Positions 1-8,000 of a DNA stretch of 64,000 bases are shown piece by piece. The notes under the pieces were generated by a model, which saw only the letters and a list, made by a program, of their open reading frames with translations, was not told the DNA's origin and made no database searches. The translations under genes and the position numbers were made by a program. Location of the stretch: positions 284,032 to 348,031 of the forward strand of contig DOTG01000026.1 of NCBI GenBank assembly GCA_003512955.1, given 5' to 3'. Each line of letters opens with the position of its first letter. The first letter of the stretch is position 1. Origin of the DNA: Marinilabiliales bacterium. Lineage in GTDB: Bacteria > Bacteroidota > Bacteroidia > Bacteroidales > SZUA-534.

Positions 1-503
1 GTTTTTACAAAAACCGCCATCACTAAACCCAATAACACGCCGCTAAAAACCTGGTAAAAAAACACGATGGCGGCCATTGAGCCAGGGTTCAGTGAATTTT
101 TATACAATTCTACCAATGCATCCACCTGTTCTTTGGGCAATTTATTTTTCTCCGAATAGGCCAAACGCATCTGTTCAATAAAATAGTTGATGCCTTCTGG
201 TTCAAGGTAGGCATAATAAAAATAGGAGAAAAACGAGTAAATAAATGCAGCAAACACACTCAATAAAACCGCAAAACCTAAAGCATGACGATAAAGAAAC
301 ACCTCAGGAAAATGCAGATCGCGGAACTTACGGCCAAAATACAGGAAAGCCATAGCCATGAGCAGGGCATTAAAAACACCGACACTGTCTCCGGGTACAT
401 GGGGGTAACCCGCCAAATGCATGACAAAAACAATGAATGAAAAAGCCAACCCCACGTAGAGGCCATAGGTCATGGTATGTTTGTAGAGAAGATTGTTTTG
501 CAT
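1..503 (-). CDS. DUF4199-type integral membrane protein (3' end outside window)
   Basis: The reading frame runs from an ATG at 501-503 on the minus strand to the left edge without a stop, so only the first 167 residues are present. The protein starts MQNNLLYKHTMTYGL and has at least three hydrophobic segments (about residues 12-30, 42-57 and 72-92), then a hydrophilic stretch and a last hydrophobic segment near residue 145. The N-terminal signature, segment order and approximate length fit the DUF4199 membrane proteins of Bacteroidota, whose function is unknown. A promoter -7 box, TATATTTG on the minus strand, lies at 521-528 and supports this start. Family assignment is from pattern recognition only. 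Confidence 0.75.
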   Translation of the reverse strand, partial: MQNNLLYKHTMTYGLYVGLAFSFIVFVMHLAGYPHVPGDSVGVFNALLMAMAFLYFGRKFRDLHFPEVFLYRHALGFAVLLSVFAAFIYSFFSYFYYAYLEPEGINYFIEQMRLAYSEKNKLPKEQVDALVELYKNSLNPGSMAAIVFFYQVFSGVLLGLVMAVFVK

Positions 504-520
504 ATCTGTTCGTTATGTGG

Positions 521-528
521 CAAATATA
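521..528 (-). promoter_or_regulatory. -7 box of promoter for the DUF4199 gene
   Basis: The minus strand reads TATATTTG here, a full match to the Bacteroidetes -7 consensus TAnnTTTG. It would start transcription about 10 nt before the ATG at 503. No convincing -33 TTTG was seen at the right distance. Confidence 0.5.
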
Positions 529-704
529 CTTTTTTATACCGATTTTTAAAACATCGCGCGGTGAACTCAAACAAATAACCCGGCGATTCATTTTTATCCT
601 TCATTTGAGCCGGTTCCTCAAATTGAAAGGTTAAGGTACTTATACGGGTTAATACTAAATGTTTAGCTTACTGTTGTTTAACTCTAAATTAAATTTCGAT
701 GATG

Positions 705-738
705 TTTTTTGCAAAAGATGGATTAATTATTACTTTTG
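705..738 (+). promoter_or_regulatory. Bacteroidetes-type promoter of the SRP RNA gene
   Basis: A -33 element TTTTTTG ends at 711, and a -7 element TACTTTTG (TAnnTTTG consensus) lies at 731-738. The spacing between TTG and TA is 19 nt, the optimum for the primary sigma factor of Bacteroidota. The predicted start falls about 5-7 nt downstream, exactly where the SRP RNA closing helix begins. Confidence 0.85.
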
Positions 739-742
739 TGCG

Positions 743-840
743 CGGGTAAGTCTTATACGACCAGCTCCTGTTGAACTCCCCCAGGTCCGGAAGGAAGCAA
801 GGGTAGATGGTTGAGCGGTGCGATGTAAGTAGCTTACCCG
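743..840 (+). ncRNA. ffs: Signal recognition particle RNA, small bacterial (4.5S) type
   Basis: The conserved Ffh-binding apical domain is visible: CCCCCAGGTCCGGAAGGAAG begins at 778, with the GGAA tetraloop region and the asymmetric GAAGCAAG side. The ends close with a perfect 8-bp helix, CGGGTAAG (743-750) with CTTACCCG (833-840), followed by a T-rich stretch. The length of about 98 nt fits the small SRP RNA lacking the Alu domain. With Ffh it targets nascent inner-membrane proteins to FtsY and SecYEG. The ends are inferred from the helix and could be off by a few nucleotides. Confidence 0.93.
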
Positions 841-856
841 TTTTATTTTTAAACTC

Positions 857-1570
857 ATGAAGTCCAAAACATACAGTATTCCATCAGTGGGTGACATTCT
901 GGTATGTAAACATTTCAATACAAAACGGCTCACTATAAAACTTAAAGCAGGAGAAAACCCGAAAGTAGTCATTCCCGCCTTAATGCCATTTGATATGGGA
1001 TTCCGTTTCGCTGTTGAGAAGCAGGAATGGATTAAAGACCATGCAGCAAAACTGGCACAAACAAAACCAGCCCCGGTTTTATTGAATGGTACGTTTTTTC
1101 AAACCCGGTTCCATCAGGTACAGTCGGCATTTCACCCACATAAAAATGTGGTCAGCCGCAAAAATGGAAACACGGTTACCCTGTTTTTCCCCGAAGGCGA
1201 ATCCCTGGAGTCAGATAAAAACCAGAAACTGATCCGGTCCTTTATATTGGAATTGCTCCGGAAAGAGGCTAAAACGTATTTACCCGGACGAACCAGGCAA
1301 TTGGCTGTACAATTTGGATTTCAATGTAAAAATATAACAGTTAAAAATTTAAAAACCCGTTGGGGAAGCTGTTCTGCAATCAACAACATCAATTTGAATT
1401 TACATTTGATGCGGTTGCCTGAACATTTGTCAGATTTTATCATTTTGCACGAATTATGCCATACCCGGCACAAAAACCACGGAGCCCAGTTCCATGAACT
1501 GCTTAACAAACTCTGTGGTGATGAAAAACGTTATAATAAGGAATTAAAAAAATATCATATACAATTTTAA
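857..1570 (+). CDS. YgjP/SprT-like (DUF45) zinc metallopeptidase-fold protein
   Basis: The 237-residue protein carries the family's two signatures: RWGSCS at residues 168-173 and the zinc-binding HELCH at 198-202, followed by a further His in HKNHG. The N-terminal half is a beta-rich region typical of DUF45 proteins, which are often labelled M48-family metallopeptidases. The E. coli relative YgjP has been annotated as a UTP pyrophosphatase, so the biochemical role here is not settled. There is no signal peptide, so it is probably cytoplasmic. The ATG is 16 nt after the SRP RNA, and peptidase T follows 3 nt after the stop, suggesting a shared transcript. Confidence 0.85.
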   Translation: MKSKTYSIPSVGDILVCKHFNTKRLTIKLKAGENPKVVIPALMPFDMGFRFAVEKQEWIKDHAAKLAQTKPAPVLLNGTFFQTRFHQVQSAFHPHKNVVSRKNGNTVTLFFPEGESLESDKNQKLIRSFILELLRKEAKTYLPGRTRQLAVQFGFQCKNITVKNLKTRWGSCSAINNINLNLHLMRLPEHLSDFIILHELCHTRHKNHGAQFHELLNKLCGDEKRYNKELKKYHIQF

Positions 1571-1573
1571 CAC

Positions 1574-2815
1574 ATGGATAAAATAGCAGAACGTTTTATA
1601 CGCTACGCAAAGATTGACACGCAATCGAACGATAAATCAACCACTTGCCCAAGTACCAACAAGCAATTTAACCTGGCAAAAATTTTAAAAGACGAGTTGG
1701 AACACATGGGCATCAACAAAACGGAGCTCGACGAAAATGGCTACCTCTACGCCCAAATCCCAGCCAACGTTGTTTTTAAAGTGCCTGCCATCGGGTTTAT
1801 TGCTCACTTGGATACGAGCCCTGACATGCCTTCGGAGAATGTGAAACCTATTTTAATCAAAGGTTATTCCGGCAAAGACATTCTCCTGAATCAGGAAAAA
1901 GGGATTGTACTTTCTCCCAACGAGTTTCCTGAATTAGCCAGATACAAGGGCAATGACTTAATTGTCACCGATGGTAATACCCTTTTGGGAGCAGACGATA
2001 AAGCCGGCGTAGCTGAAATTATGCAGATGGCTCAGTTTGTGACGGAGAATCCGGAATTCAAACACGGCCCCATTAAAATAGCATTTACCCCTGATGAAGA
2101 AATTGGGCGGGGAGCCGACCTTTTCAACACCAAAAAATTTGGTGCGGATTATGCCTACACCATTGATGGAGGCGGTATTGGCGAGTTAGAATACGAGAAT
2201 TTTAATGCCGCACATGCCACCATTCAGATCATTGGCAAAAATGTGCATCCGGGTGATGCAAAAAACAAGATGGTGAACGCGGTTTTAATCCTAAACCGGA
2301 TTATTGGAGCCATCCCGGTGGAGGAAACCCCACGATATACCGAAGGGTATCAAGGGTTTTACCACGTGCTGAATGCTTCAGGGACTGTGGAAGAAGCCTC
2401 AGCAGAACTACTCATCCGGGATCATGACATAGAAAAATTTCAGCAAAAGAAAGTCCGGTTACAAGAGGTTATTCAAAAACTGAATCAGGAATACCAAACA
2501 CAGAATATTACTATCGAGATTAAAGATCAATACTTTAACATGAAGAAGATGATTGAACCTCATTTTCACATGATTGAAACTGCCAAAAAAGCCATGGAAT
2601 TGGTAGGCATCGAACCTGTAATTAAACCCATCAGAGGGGGTACTGATGGTGCACGTCTATCATACATGGGCTTACCTACCCCGAATATTTTTAGCGGAGG
2701 CCATAATTTCCATAGCCGTTATGAGTTTGTGCCGGTTCAAAGCATGGAAAAAGCTACCGAAACACTGGTGAAAATTATTGACCTTTATGCCAAAGCCAGT
2801 GAACCGACAGAATAA
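1574..2815 (+). CDS. pepT: Peptidase T (tripeptide aminopeptidase, M20B)
   Basis: PepT is a cytoplasmic di-zinc enzyme that removes the N-terminal residue from tripeptides. The 413-residue length matches the family. Metal-site and catalytic motifs are in order: the His/Asp of AHLDTSPD (near residue 78), LLGADDKAG (near 140), the DEEIG glutamate pair (near 174), the Asp of TIDGGG (near 196) and the C-terminal HNFHS histidine (near 378). The M20 dimerisation domain, with HPGDAKNKMVNA, lies between. It follows the YgjP-like gene by 3 nt and is followed by a probable terminator hairpin. Confidence 0.95.
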   Translation: MDKIAERFIRYAKIDTQSNDKSTTCPSTNKQFNLAKILKDELEHMGINKTELDENGYLYAQIPANVVFKVPAIGFIAHLDTSPDMPSENVKPILIKGYSGKDILLNQEKGIVLSPNEFPELARYKGNDLIVTDGNTLLGADDKAGVAEIMQMAQFVTENPEFKHGPIKIAFTPDEEIGRGADLFNTKKFGADYAYTIDGGGIGELEYENFNAAHATIQIIGKNVHPGDAKNKMVNAVLILNRIIGAIPVEETPRYTEGYQGFYHVLNASGTVEEASAELLIRDHDIEKFQQKKVRLQEVIQKLNQEYQTQNITIEIKDQYFNMKKMIEPHFHMIETAKKAMELVGIEPVIKPIRGGTDGARLSYMGLPTPNIFSGGHNFHSRYEFVPVQSMEKATETLVKIIDLYAKASEPTE

Positions 2816-2841
2816 ATTGCACAAAAGAATATAAATCTCAC

Positions 2842-2871
2842 AAGGGAGAGGCATCCGTCTTTCCCTTTTTT
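2842..2871 (+). terminator. Probable terminator after pepT
   Basis: AAGGGA (2842-2847) and TCCCTT (2862-2867) form an interrupted stem extended by inner AG/CT pairs, followed by a short T run, 26 nt after the pepT stop. Confidence 0.6.
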
Positions 2872-2939
2872 ATGCCCCCCCTATCCTGACATCTGCCGAA
2901 CAAATGCTTATTTACATATCAATCCCTTAAGATAATTCT

Positions 2940-2947
2940 TACTTTTG
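2940..2947 (+). promoter_or_regulatory. -7 box upstream of the transaldolase gene
   Basis: TACTTTTG matches TAnnTTTG exactly. The ATG at 3030 leaves a leader of about 75 nt. The -33 element is weak. Confidence 0.5.
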
Positions 2948-3029
2948 CATCACCAAATGGGAACAAAAACCTTGTGTTGGTTTGTTATTGGTTCATAAAT
3001 AATTGTATCACAAACAAAATCTTTATACT

Positions 3030-3686
3030 ATGAAATTTTTTCTCGACACCGCCAATCTCGATCAGATAAGAGAGGCACAATCTCTGGGTGTTATTGATGG
3101 CGTGACAACCAACCCTTCGTTGATGGCCAAAGAGGGCATCAAAGGGGAAGCCAGTATTTTAAAACACTACATAGACATTTGCAACATTGTAGATGGCGAC
3201 GTGAGCGCCGAAGTAATTTCAACCGACTATGAAGGAATGATCCGTGAAGGCGAAAAACTTGCCGCTTTACACCCACAAATTGTAGTGAAAATTCCGGTTA
3301 TTAAAGATGGAATTAAAGCCATTAAATATCTATCATCGAAAGGGATACGAACCAATTGCACCTTGGTGTTTACCGCCGGACAAGCCTTACTGGCCGCCAA
3401 AGCGGGAGCCACTTATGTATCGCCTTTTGTAGGCCGCCTGGACGACATTTCGCACGATGGAATGGAGCTGATTGGCCAAATCGTAGATATGTTCAATTAT
3501 TATGAAATGGGAACCCAGGTTTTGGCGGCATCAATCCGTAGCACCTTGCACATTATCAAATGCATTGAAATGGGTGCCGATGTAGCCACCTGCCCTTTGG
3601 AACCCATCTTAGGGTTATTGAAGCATCCGTTGACTGACAGCGGGTTAAAAAAGTTCCTGGAGGATTACCATAAAGTAAACGGTTAA
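3030..3686 (+). CDS. Transaldolase / fructose-6-phosphate aldolase-like (small TalC type)
   Basis: The 218-residue protein belongs to the compact transaldolase class that moves dihydroxyacetone units in the non-oxidative pentose phosphate pathway, or cleaves fructose 6-phosphate. Visible hallmarks are MKFFLDTAN at the start, VTTNPSL (about 25-31), the Schiff-base lysine K87 in VVKIPV, YVSPFVGR near residue 130 and the QVLAASIR strand near 167. Its length equals that of TalC/Fsa enzymes, not the 320-residue TalB type. The ATG at 3030 is chosen over an upstream in-frame TTG (3003) because family members start MKFFLDTA. Sequence alone does not separate transaldolase from F6P aldolase activity. 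Confidence 0.93.
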   Translation: MKFFLDTANLDQIREAQSLGVIDGVTTNPSLMAKEGIKGEASILKHYIDICNIVDGDVSAEVISTDYEGMIREGEKLAALHPQIVVKIPVIKDGIKAIKYLSSKGIRTNCTLVFTAGQALLAAKAGATYVSPFVGRLDDISHDGMELIGQIVDMFNYYEMGTQVLAASIRSTLHIIKCIEMGADVATCPLEPILGLLKHPLTDSGLKKFLEDYHKVNG

Positions 3687-3689
3687 ACA

Positions 3690-4304
3690 ATGCTCATCAA
3701 GATTTATCCTGAGAATCCAAACCCGCGTGAAGTCCAAAAGGTAATTCAGATTTTGAACGATGGCGGAGTCATTATTTTCCCAACCGACACCGTTTACGGG
3801 ATTGGCTGCGATATTACAAAACCCAAAGCCATCAACCGGGTGGCAAAGATCCGCGGGATAAATCTTGAAAAAGCACATTTTTCGTTCATCTTTTACGACT
3901 TGAGCCATATTGCCGACTACACGGTCCATATTCCCAATCCTGTGTTCAAGTTGATGAAGCGGAACCTTCCAGGGCCGTTTACCTTCATCCTTGAGGCAAA
4001 CAAAAATATCCCCAAGATTTTTAAGGCCCGGAAATCAACCATTGGCATCCGGGTACCCGACAACCCCATCATCCGGACTATTGTCAACCAATTGGGCAAC
4101 CCCATATTAACCAGTTCCATTCACGACGAAGACGACATTATTGAGTACACCACAGACCCCGAACTGATACACGAGAAATACGAACATCTGGTAGATGCAG
4201 TTATTGACGGTGGTTTTGGCGATAATGAACCCTCCACCGTGGTAGATTGCACCACCGAAGAATTTGAGATTCTGCGGCAAGGTAAGGGCGAACTGATTTT
4301 ATAA
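3690..4304 (+). CDS. L-threonylcarbamoyladenylate synthase (YrdC/Sua5 family)
   Basis: This enzyme makes threonylcarbamoyl-AMP from threonine, bicarbonate and ATP, the first step of the t6A37 modification of ANN-decoding tRNAs. The 204-residue protein is a single YrdC domain with FPTDTVYGIGCD (about 30-41), the KIRG basic motif (about 53-56) and the later RVPD and TSSIH strands. It lacks the extra C-terminal domain of full Sua5, so it is the short TsaC-like form. It starts 3 nt after the transaldolase stop, implying co-transcription. It ends 2 nt from the convergent gene at 4307. Confidence 0.92.
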   Translation: MLIKIYPENPNPREVQKVIQILNDGGVIIFPTDTVYGIGCDITKPKAINRVAKIRGINLEKAHFSFIFYDLSHIADYTVHIPNPVFKLMKRNLPGPFTFILEANKNIPKIFKARKSTIGIRVPDNPIIRTIVNQLGNPILTSSIHDEDDIIEYTTDPELIHEKYEHLVDAVIDGGFGDNEPSTVVDCTTEEFEILRQGKGELIL

Positions 4305-4306
4305 TT

Positions 4307-4675
4307 TTAAAGCGATTTAAAATACCTGCGGGTAAGCACCTTTTTAAGTTCCCGCTCAATTACCTGGTGCGAAATGGCTTCCACAACCGTAAATTCCGGA
4401 ATCTCCTGTATAGTCCGTTCAATTGCCTTGTTACTGATATCAACCTGGTATAAAATGCTGAATAGCTTTCCTTCGTCACGGACGATTAGATAATCAATTT
4501 GCTGCGTTAACTGCTGGTGTATTTCGTGATAAGCCTGATGAACATCCCCGGAAAAGGTAATTTCGAGGCCAAACATGCCAAAATCTTTCATGATTTGCTG
4601 GATGGTCTCATGGATGATTTCTTCCTTATCGAGGAAGGATTCGATATTGCTTTTGTGAATCTCGGGTAGTTTCAT
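4307..4675 (-). CDS. Conserved-looking hypothetical protein, 122 aa
   Basis: No recognised function. The product is a small acidic, soluble, mixed alpha/beta protein without signal peptide or membrane segment. It begins MKLPEIHKSNIESFL; a start five codons upstream (4690, MLLLI-) is possible but less natural. The C-terminal part, SHQVIERELKKVLTRRYF, looks like a basic helix. Codon use and length support a real gene, and it fills the space between converging neighbours exactly. It may be a Bacteroidota-specific family of unknown function. Confidence 0.7.
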   Translation of the reverse strand: MKLPEIHKSNIESFLDKEEIIHETIQQIMKDFGMFGLEITFSGDVHQAYHEIHQQLTQQIDYLIVRDEGKLFSILYQVDISNKAIERTIQEIPEFTVVEAISHQVIERELKKVLTRRYFKSL

Positions 4676-4764
4676 AATTAAAAGAAGCATCTAGGTTTCA
4701 GAACAACTTATGACCAGGCTCTCATCGTGGAGGTTACCGAGGAATTACGAAAAAGTAAGATCCT

Positions 4765-5376
4765 TTATCTGACTTGAACCTTCAGTAATTCCTGACCTTC
4801 AATTTTGGCAATCAAATCATCACCAATTACAACAGGCCCGACACTAGCCGGGGTACCGGTAAAAATCAAATCCCCGATTTTAAGGGTAAAGAATTTCGAG
4901 ACGTGGGCAATGATGGCTTCAAAGGAATGGATCATCTGGTTTGAATTCCCTTGTTGTACCACCACGCCATTCTTCTCTAGCGAAAAGCTTATTTGATGCA
5001 CATCAGAAAAGGATTCTTTTGACAAAAATTTCCCTAATGGAGCCGCCCCATCAAAGCCTTTTGCTTTTTCCCAGGGCAATCCCTTTTTCTTCAGTTCATT
5101 TTGTAGGTCGCGCGCTGTAAAATCAATGCCGACACCAATCTCATCATAATACCGGTGGGCAAACTTCTCGTCAATATTTTTCCCAAGTTTCGAAATTTTT
5201 AACACCAGTTCCACTTCATAATGAATCTCTTTGGAAAAATCGGGATAAAAAAACGGTTGGTTCCTGCGTATCAATGCGGTTTCGGGCATCAAAAAAATAA
5301 CCGGTTCTTCAGGAACTGTGTTGTTTAGCTCTTTGATGTGCTCCACATAATTACGCCCGATGGCAAGTATTTTCAT
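4765..5376 (-). CDS. Fumarylacetoacetate hydrolase-family protein (acylpyruvase-like)
   Basis: The 203-residue protein is a single FAH catalytic domain that would cleave a C-C bond in acylpyruvates or decarboxylate oxaloacetate-like substrates. It shows the family start MKILAIGRNYVEHIKEL, the metal-binding glutamates in EIHYEVEL (about 50-57), the aspartate in GVGIDFTARDLQ (about 81-92) and the late motifs GDLIFTGTPASVGPV (about 168-182). The length equals the short YcgM-like subgroup. It stands alone on the minus strand. The true substrate cannot be read from sequence. Confidence 0.9.
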   Translation of the reverse strand: MKILAIGRNYVEHIKELNNTVPEEPVIFLMPETALIRRNQPFFYPDFSKEIHYEVELVLKISKLGKNIDEKFAHRYYDEIGVGIDFTARDLQNELKKKGLPWEKAKGFDGAAPLGKFLSKESFSDVHQISFSLEKNGVVVQQGNSNQMIHSFEAIIAHVSKFFTLKIGDLIFTGTPASVGPVVIGDDLIAKIEGQELLKVQVR

Positions 5377-5420
5377 AATAGTCTATCTATGTCGTTTAGT
5401 TAGCAGAATAAATATTTTAG

Positions 5421-5460
5421 TATCAAGATGTGAGATTGAGAGATACGAGACACAAGATAA
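5421..5460. repeat. Degenerate GATACAAGACACAAG-type low-complexity repeat
   Basis: The stretch is built from variants of the word agat-acaaga-cacaaga (for example GATACGAGACACAAGATAA at 5442-5460). A related stretch occurs in the opposite orientation at 42586-42619. The following bases to about 5530 are a similar wordy, non-coding sequence (TAATAAGTTAATGACC, TGTAACCATTTAAC). Confidence 0.5.
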
Positions 5461-5571
5461 TATGTTAATAAGTTAATGACCACCTTGTAATTATGTGACC
5501 CTGTAACCATTTAACTATTACCTGTTCTGTTCTTTGCGGTTAATTTTACTTCCCGCTTAAACGTCCATCCA

Positions 5572-6378
5572 TTACTTTTTCATACCGCGAAGTTTGATTT
5601 GGGTAAGCACCTTTTTGGTATAAAGCGGAAACTCACCATTGAGCATCCAGCTATAATACCCCGGATCTTTTTCAAAAACCTGTTCCACCGGAACACCTTT
5701 GTATTTGCCGAAATTGAATACCTCTACCCCTTTCTCGTTAAAAATAATCCGCCCGGCAAAATCAACGTTCTGGTTGTGCGACGAAAATCCAGATAGTGCA
5801 TCCATATCATTCACAATGGGTTTGGATATTTTCCCATCGGTATCTTCAAAGTCGATGTTCTGGTAGCGATCCAATTGGGCTTTTAGCACCTCATAGGTTG
5901 CTTTGGTATCTGCTGCAGCACCATGTGCCCCTTCCAGCTCTTTCCCACAATAGAATTTATAGGCGGCACCTAACGTGCGTTTTTCCATTTTATGAAAGAT
6001 GACCTGTACATCGATGAAATGACGTTTCTTGAAATCAAAATCGACTCCCGCCCGCAGGAATTCTTCGGCCAATAAAGGGATGTCGAATTTGTTGGAATTA
6101 AACCCACCAATATCGGATCCTTCAATAATTTTTGAAAAAGTTTTTGCATATTCCCTAAACGTGGGGCTATCTTTCACGTCCTCATCGGTAATTCCGTGGA
6201 TGACCGTTGATTTATCGGGGATGGGCATTTCGGGGTTTATCCTCTGGGTTTTCTGCTCTTCGGTTCCATCGGTAAAAATCTTGAGGTAAGAAATCTCTAC
6301 AATCCGATCCACCACGATATTAATCCCAGTGGTCTCAAGATCGAAAAAAACCAACGGACGCTTTAATGTTAACTCCAT
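5572..6378 (-). CDS. DnaQ-like 3'-5' exonuclease (DEDDh)
   Basis: The 268-residue protein has all DEDDh motifs in order: FFDLETTG (Exo I, D13 and E15), an internal HGITDEDV region, GFNSNKFDIPLL (Exo II) and HGAAADTKATYEVL (Exo III, His and Asp). It resembles the epsilon proofreading subunit of DNA polymerase III in its first 180 residues. The last 70 or so residues, with FNFGKYKGVPVEQVF and SWMLNGEFP, form the extra C-terminal module common in Bacteroidota exonucleases. That suggests a stand-alone nuclease rather than classical epsilon. A start at 6378 gives MELTLKRPLVFFDLE. Confidence 0.9.
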   Translation of the reverse strand: MELTLKRPLVFFDLETTGINIVVDRIVEISYLKIFTDGTEEQKTQRINPEMPIPDKSTVIHGITDEDVKDSPTFREYAKTFSKIIEGSDIGGFNSNKFDIPLLAEEFLRAGVDFDFKKRHFIDVQVIFHKMEKRTLGAAYKFYCGKELEGAHGAAADTKATYEVLKAQLDRYQNIDFEDTDGKISKPIVNDMDALSGFSSHNQNVDFAGRIIFNEKGVEVFNFGKYKGVPVEQVFEKDPGYYSWMLNGEFPLYTKKVLTQIKLRGMKK

Positions 6379-6398
6379 TTGTATAAAATTTGGATGGT

Positions 6399-7943
6399 TT
6401 AATTTTTTAGTTTAATAAATACCTCTTTCCGTTCAACCTTTCCTCCGGTTGGCACATCGGGAATCACTATTTTAAACTCATAAGGTTCAATTAATTGGCC
6501 TTGGATTTCGATGGAATAACTTCCAGGAGGCAATGCCAGGGTTGCCTGTTTGCTGTTTGCATCGTATTTGTAATTTCCAAACACCACTTTTCCTTTCAAA
6601 TAAGAGGTAATCCGCAAGGTAGAATCGGCTTTGGTAAAGTCGTTTTTTGCTTCAGGGGTTCCAGTTTTCAGGGAGATGATCAAAATTTTTACCGATGGGT
6701 CTTCCTGATTAAAAACCACCCGGTACAAGTCGGTGTAGCCAAAGCCTTCCGGTCGGTGAGTTGAAACGTAGGCATATCGCTGGTTGGGAGTAAATGCCAC
6801 TGTTTTATTATCGAAAACATCGTTCAAGGGGAACCCTAGGTTGACCGGTGATTTGAATTCGCGGGTAGTGGCATCAATGGAACTTTTAAAAACATCGAAA
6901 CCTCCCATGGAATTAAGACCGTTGGAACAAAAATACAAAAGGCTGCCATCGGTTGAAAGTGTTGGAAAATCTTCGTCGAAAGCGGAATTTATGTTTGCCC
7001 CGCAATTACGCGGCACACCCCATTCGCCCGTAGGCAATTTCAAAGCATAATAGATATCCAAACCTCCCATACCGCCCGGGCGGTTGCTCGAAAAGTAAAG
7101 CGTATCTCCATTTTCGGTTTCAGTAGCAGCTATTTCGCCGCTTTTGCTGTTTACATTGGCATTCAGTAAGGTATTCCCTTTAAAGGCTTTTCCATTGCGC
7201 TCGCTGAATATCAAATCCTGAAAAGCCTCGTACCCCTGGAGCTGCACAAACAACTTATCGTTGGCATTTGAAAAGCCGGCCACAAATTCTTCATCCATGG
7301 TGGTCACTGTCGAAAGGATTCTTCCTTTATCAAAATCACCGTCATCAATATTTGACATATATACATTGTGAGTGTAAAGCATAAACTTACTGTCATATTT
7401 CTGGTTGGAGGTATAAAAAAGCATCTCCCCGTCAGGTGAAATCACTGGAGTTAATTCATCCATTTCGGTATTTATATTCTTTCCAAGGTTGATGAACGAA
7501 ACATCTAAAGGTTTTTTATAGTAATTCTGAGCATTCTGGGTATATTGAATCCAAAGGTTTATTTTGTTCATCAACTCCTGGTTTTTTCCCGTCAATGCAG
7601 ATGCGTTGTTAAAAGTGGTTAATGTTTCATCAAACCTATAATTGTACAAATAGGCTTTACCCAATTCAAACATGAAAGAGGCATCTGATTTATTGATTTC
7701 TTCAACCAGAAGTAAGTATTTCAATGCTTTCCAGGGTTCCTGGTTGGTATTCAGGTAACAAAGCCCTAAGCGGTCATTAAAGATAGCATTTGAAGTATCT
7801 TTAGCCTGCAACTCTTTGTAAAGTTTTAAAGCCACCGCAAAACTATTCGATTTGAAATGGTAATTGGCATCGCGTTCCGTATTTTGCCCCGTGGCCATCA
7901 TGAAAGAAGTCAGGGTTAAAACAATCAAAATTCTCTTTTTCAT
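6399..7943 (-). CDS. Exported TPR/PD40 protein, PorE-like without OmpA domain (copy 2)
   Basis: Layout of the 514 residues: signal peptide (about 1-19, ending MATGQ), TPR-like helices (about 25-140), then a PD40/WD40-like propeller (about 155-405) with repeated blades such as PVISPDGEMLFYTSN, RPGGMGGLDIYY and PTLSTDGSLLYFCSNG, and a C-terminal beta-sandwich (about 415-514). In P. gingivalis PorE, TPR, PD40 and a carboxypeptidase-regulatory-like domain are followed by a peptidoglycan-binding OmpA domain. Here the protein stops before any such domain. It is downstream of and paralogous to the gene at 8001. A T9SS or envelope scaffold role is inference. Confidence 0.85.
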   Translation of the reverse strand: MKKRILIVLTLTSFMMATGQNTERDANYHFKSNSFAVALKLYKELQAKDTSNAIFNDRLGLCYLNTNQEPWKALKYLLLVEEINKSDASFMFELGKAYLYNYRFDETLTTFNNASALTGKNQELMNKINLWIQYTQNAQNYYKKPLDVSFINLGKNINTEMDELTPVISPDGEMLFYTSNQKYDSKFMLYTHNVYMSNIDDGDFDKGRILSTVTTMDEEFVAGFSNANDKLFVQLQGYEAFQDLIFSERNGKAFKGNTLLNANVNSKSGEIAATETENGDTLYFSSNRPGGMGGLDIYYALKLPTGEWGVPRNCGANINSAFDEDFPTLSTDGSLLYFCSNGLNSMGGFDVFKSSIDATTREFKSPVNLGFPLNDVFDNKTVAFTPNQRYAYVSTHRPEGFGYTDLYRVVFNQEDPSVKILIISLKTGTPEAKNDFTKADSTLRITSYLKGKVVFGNYKYDANSKQATLALPPGSYSIEIQGQLIEPYEFKIVIPDVPTGGKVERKEVFIKLKN

Positions 7944-8000
7944 CTCTAAATCGTTTTATGTAAAAGGTTAACGTTTAAGTTTCGGATGCTGTCTTTGTAT

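Noticed and set aside
278..466. Small minus-strand frame at the left edge
   Set aside because: It is an out-of-frame shadow of the DUF4199 gene, which covers the same strand in another frame from 503.
730..972. Minus-strand frame covering the SRP RNA
   Set aside because: It overlaps both the SRP RNA and the start of the YgjP-like gene and has no protein-like features.
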